DNA of 64,000 nt. Source: Marisa cornuarietis. Lineage: Eukaryota > Mollusca > Gastropoda > Architaenioglossa > Ampullariidae. Position numbers and translations under genes: made by a program. The notes beneath the pieces were generated by a model. It was not told where the DNA came from. It did not search any database and saw nothing but the letters and a program-made list of their open reading frames with translations. The stretch spans positions 23,009,001 to 23,073,000 of the forward strand of contig SMMW01000001.1 in assembly GCA_004794655.1 (NCBI GenBank), given 5' to 3'. Of the stretch, positions 60,847-64,000 are shown piece after piece; the first letter of the stretch is position 1, and the number at the start of each line of letters is the position of its first letter.

Positions 60847-61884
60847 GCTGTGATGTTGGCGCCCCTCCCTCCACCACACAGTCAACCATTTATCAACAAA
60901 ACTATTGGACTAATTATACGTTTAGACTGAACTCTATTTTCTTAACTCAAAATGTAAACAATAAACATCGCCTGACATGTCACCAGTCATGGCAGTCGTG
61001 GTCTGTCTCACATCAGATTTACATTCGCGAGCAAACGTGCAGCCAAACATTTAGCAGTCATTCAAGAAGTGAAGAGACAATTGCCAACCGATCCGTAAAG
61101 AACTATTTTTTGGTGACAACTGAACTTTATAACCTGGCTGACTGTGTATCACGTGTAACATTGCTTCCTTCCACACAATAGTAGTGGCAATAACAGTTAT
61201 CCACCCAGGTTCTTTCCCTGGCCGCCCTGCCACCCGCCACCCGCCACCCGCCGACAGGTGTGACTGTGAGGGGATCAAGACTAGAGACAGGACTGTCAGG
61301 GACCCACCAACACCACTGACTCAACCACTTGCATCCATACAAGACAGATAGGTTCAATAGGAAATAAGGCAATATAATTAAGGTAAAGAGAATTATCATG
61401 TTAATAAAGTATATATATATACAGCTAGTTCACCAACATGACAGTGTGTAGAAATCATACAAATGTATCCTTACAAACTCTCGTGATGTCGTGGTTGTAG
61501 GACCATGGATGTGTATCCACAGATGAATCTTGATTTGTTCACTTTTGTCATTCAGACAGTCTAGTCGACAAATATATTTTTATATATATCCACAGATATA
61601 TATATATACATGTATATCAGTTCACAGATATTCTTGACGGCAAAGTTCAATTCCCAGTTATATTCCTATAGTAGAGGTTAGTACAGAGATCTGATAAAGA
61701 CCTGTCACAATACAACTTTGCCAGATGATTTGCACCTGAGGAGACAAACACAAAGTAAACTCAAGCAGCAGCTCTAATGTTCTCACGAGATGTCTGCAGT
61801 CACTCAGCAAAACGAGGTTTTCACAACATCCGGTGGGCTTTAAGTTTACAGTTTAAACTACCTTTGTCCTGCCCTTGGTTGTCC
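60847..61884. other. Unassigned stretch
   Basis: No gene recognised; a (CCACCCG)3 run at about 61229-61252 and (TA)n tracts near 61409 and 61577-61610. Confidence 0.5.
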
Positions 61885-62230
61885 AGCCTGTTAATGTGAT
61901 CTGACTATCTTTTAACTGGTAGAGATTTATCTCTACCCTTCTTCACTAAGCCACCCCACTTAGGTCCTTTCAATCTGTCTCTCCTCTCTCTCTCTCTTTC
62001 TCATCTTACAGACAACCATCAAGTAACATCGCAGGTCTTTGCGGCACTAAAGCAGAAACTGGTTGTCTACACCTTGTGTGTCCAGGTTTGCTCATGTGAT
62101 CCGACTGGTCATCAACTGTCATACATTTATCTCTACCCTTTCCACCTAGTACCTCGCCAAGTACTTTTAATCGTTCTCTTCTCTCTTTCTCATCTGACAA
62201 AAGAACCAACAAGTAAAACCTCACAGACTA
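61885..62230. repeat. Diverged tandem duplication, about 200-bp offset
   Basis: 61885-62035 and 62085-62230 share AATGTGATCTGACT/CATGTGATCCGACT, ATTTATCTCTACCCTT (61925 and 62125) and CTCTTTCTCATCT. Identity is perhaps 65-70% by eye. No coding signal. Confidence 0.65.
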
Positions 62231-62770
62231 CAAGTTTGCTGCTTGAGAATAGTAGGAAAGTGGTTTCTACAAGAACTTATTACGACCACAAGTCTTCGAA
62301 CCCAAAAGTGTCAAAGAATGGCTTATTAAAATTTAAATTAAAAACCGATTTTTAAAATATTCTGTAATTCGAGTAATATTTTTTCCGTTTTTTATTGTGC
62401 AAATAGCTTGAAATATATATAAAATATATATGTATATATAGATATATACAACAGCTATACATGTCAATGTTTAAACATTCGCCGGTGATGCCTACCTTCA
62501 TCTAATGAGCTCAAGGTTCACTTTGCCCAAGATGTTGAATGATAGTTTAACAGCACAAGTACAAGTCGACCGACAGCCTGGCCTCACATACAAACTAAGT
62601 GACATGTGTGTGGACACTTGCTGACATGTTTGCACTTTGCTTCACATCAACCAGTTTCAGTCAGTAACACAGCTTTCGACATTTAACATCAAGCTTAGCG
62701 GGCAAGAGCAGAAATATTGGACATGGTGAGCTTGACTTCCTTATTGTCAGCATTACTGTGTGTAATATAT
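62231..62770. other. Unassigned AT-rich stretch
   Basis: Contains (TA)n at about 62415-62450. No gene recognised. Confidence 0.5.
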
Positions 62771-63310
62771 TGCTCTGTAATATCTATTATTGCTCTGTAT
62801 TACTCTGTACAATCATTGTATTACTCTGTACAATCATTGTATTACTCTGTACAATCATTGTATTACTCTGTAATATCTATTATTGCTCTGTATTACTCTG
62901 TACAATCATTGTATTACTCTGTACAATCATTGTATTACTCTGTAATATCTATTATTGCTCTGTATTACTCTGTACAATCATTGTATTACTCTGTACAATC
63001 ATTGTATTACTCTGTAATATCTATTATTGCTCTGTATTACTCTGTACAATCATTGTATTACTCTGTACAATCATTGTATTACTCTGTAATATCTATTATT
63101 GCTCTGTATTACTCTGTACAATCATTGTATTACTCTGTAATATCTATTATTGCTCTGTATTACTCTGTACAATCATTGTATTACTCTGTACAATCATTGT
63201 ATTACTCTGTAATATCTATTATTGCTCTGTATTACTCTGTACAATCATTGTATTACTCTGTAATATCTCTGTACAATCATTGTATTACTCTGTAATATCT
63301 ATTATTTTGT
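62771..63310. repeat. 72-bp higher-order minisatellite
   Basis: A 30-bp unit (TATTACTCTGTAATATCTAT plus TATTGCTCTG) and one to three 21-bp units (TATTACTCTGTACAATCATT plus G) combine into a 72-bp repeat, about seven times. All lengths are multiples of three, so two frames stay open for 190-265 codons without coding meaning. Confidence 0.96.
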
Positions 63311-63534
63311 ACAATCTGAGTAAAGTGTTACTTGTAGTGTCACTGGCAGATCACTCAGTGCTGGTCACCATACCTCACAACCATAAGTTAGAAGTGGAAA
63401 CATGGTTTCTATCAAATCAGTTGAAATGTCGACTGAAAGATGTTGTCTTTGTCTTGTCAACAACACAAACATGTCTCGGCCTGCTCAGTGATGCTCTAGC
63501 GAAGAGATGGGGGCCTTCATGGGGTGGGAGAACT
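63311..63534. other. Unassigned stretch
   Basis: A readable frame (about 70 codons to the stop at 63555) has no recognised domain. Confidence 0.5.
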
Positions 63535-63713
63535 ACACTAAACTTTCTCTTATAATAACATTTTAACTCAACTTACTCTTATAATAACATTTTAACTCAA
63601 CTTACTCTTATAATAACATTTTAACTCAACTTACTCTTATAATAACATTTTAACTCAACTTTCTCTTATAATAACATTTTAACTCAACTTACTCTTATAA
63701 TAACATTTTAAGC
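63535..63713. repeat. 29-bp minisatellite, six copies
   Basis: CTTATAATAACATTTTAACT plus CAACTTACT, nearly perfect; starts are 29 bp apart. Confidence 0.97.
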
Positions 63714-64000
63714 CGAGCTAATACAAGTCACATCTACTTCAAGTTTTTCACCATCAAAATAAAACAGTTGAGGTTTTCTTCTGTATCGTTCTTAATGAGA
63801 AGACTACTAATTGTGTCTGTGTTAATTTACAAATTCCAATTATCACAATATTTTTAAGGGTGTGTAAGGCTTTCTGGAGATGATTAATGTTGAGTGAACA
63901 ACACGTGAAGTCATAGTCTCGGGAACATGTGATGACCAGATGGTGGAGTTCATCGTCAGGCTCGTCAGACGATCGTCGTCTATCGTCCTGTAGTAGTCGA
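63714..64000. other. Unassigned window end
   Basis: No feature recognised. Confidence 0.5.

Noticed and set aside
62717..63555. Frames of 192 and 265 residues
   Set aside because: Generated by 21- and 30-bp repeat units; no non-repetitive domain is present.

Overview
The window is eukaryotic nuclear DNA from an animal. A bZIP gene is split by two introns with GT/AG borders, long (CA)n/(GT)n tracts recur throughout, non-LTR retrotransposon relics and an LTR are present, and there is no prokaryotic gene organisation. The repeat style (dozens of unrelated minisatellites, foldback DNA, jockey/CR1-like reverse transcriptase debris) would suit a mollusc, probably a gastropod, but that is inference. 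No rRNA, tRNA or CRISPR array was recognised.

Layout. About 45% of the 64 kb (estimated by eye) is tandem repeat, in more than twenty arrays whose units look unrelated. 1-7.8 kb holds a 22-bp quasi-palindromic satellite with an internal inverted block, an AT-rich 16-bp array, 49-bp and 24-bp arrays and a 45-bp array. 7.8-14.4 kb is one large 40-bp satellite with higher-order duplications. 15.1-16.6 kb is a 53/47-bp minisatellite into which a 432-bp solo LTR (TGTA...TACA, ATTG target duplication) has inserted. 17.2-22.7 kb carries GT-rich, 22/44-bp, CACT-compound, 83-bp and 45-bp (E-box/CRE-like) arrays. 23.1 kb has a decayed reverse-transcriptase fragment.

26-38 kb is the only convincing gene. 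It encodes a 300-residue bZIP transcription factor, closest in layout to ATF4/ATF5, on the + strand. Its coding exons are 32737-33330, 35057-35164 and 37154-37354. A GC-rich stretch ending in a good splice donor at 26362/26363 is a candidate promoter and non-coding first exon. The intervening sequence would then contain three long minisatellites and a compact cluster of CRE (TGACGTCA-type) sites at 31346-31467.

38-50 kb contains further minisatellites, a 504-bp foldback element (45665-46168) and a possible first coding exon of another gene (48766-48801). 50.4-51.4 kb is a disabled, internally deleted non-LTR retrotransposon on the minus strand. 51.8-56.9 kb is a 38-bp array followed by a second, unrelated 40-bp satellite. 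57-64 kb is mostly non-coding, with microsatellites, several short minisatellites and one possible membrane-anchor exon (57740-57925).

The many long open frames in this window lie almost entirely inside tandem arrays whose period, or a multiple of it, divides by three. They are not treated as genes.
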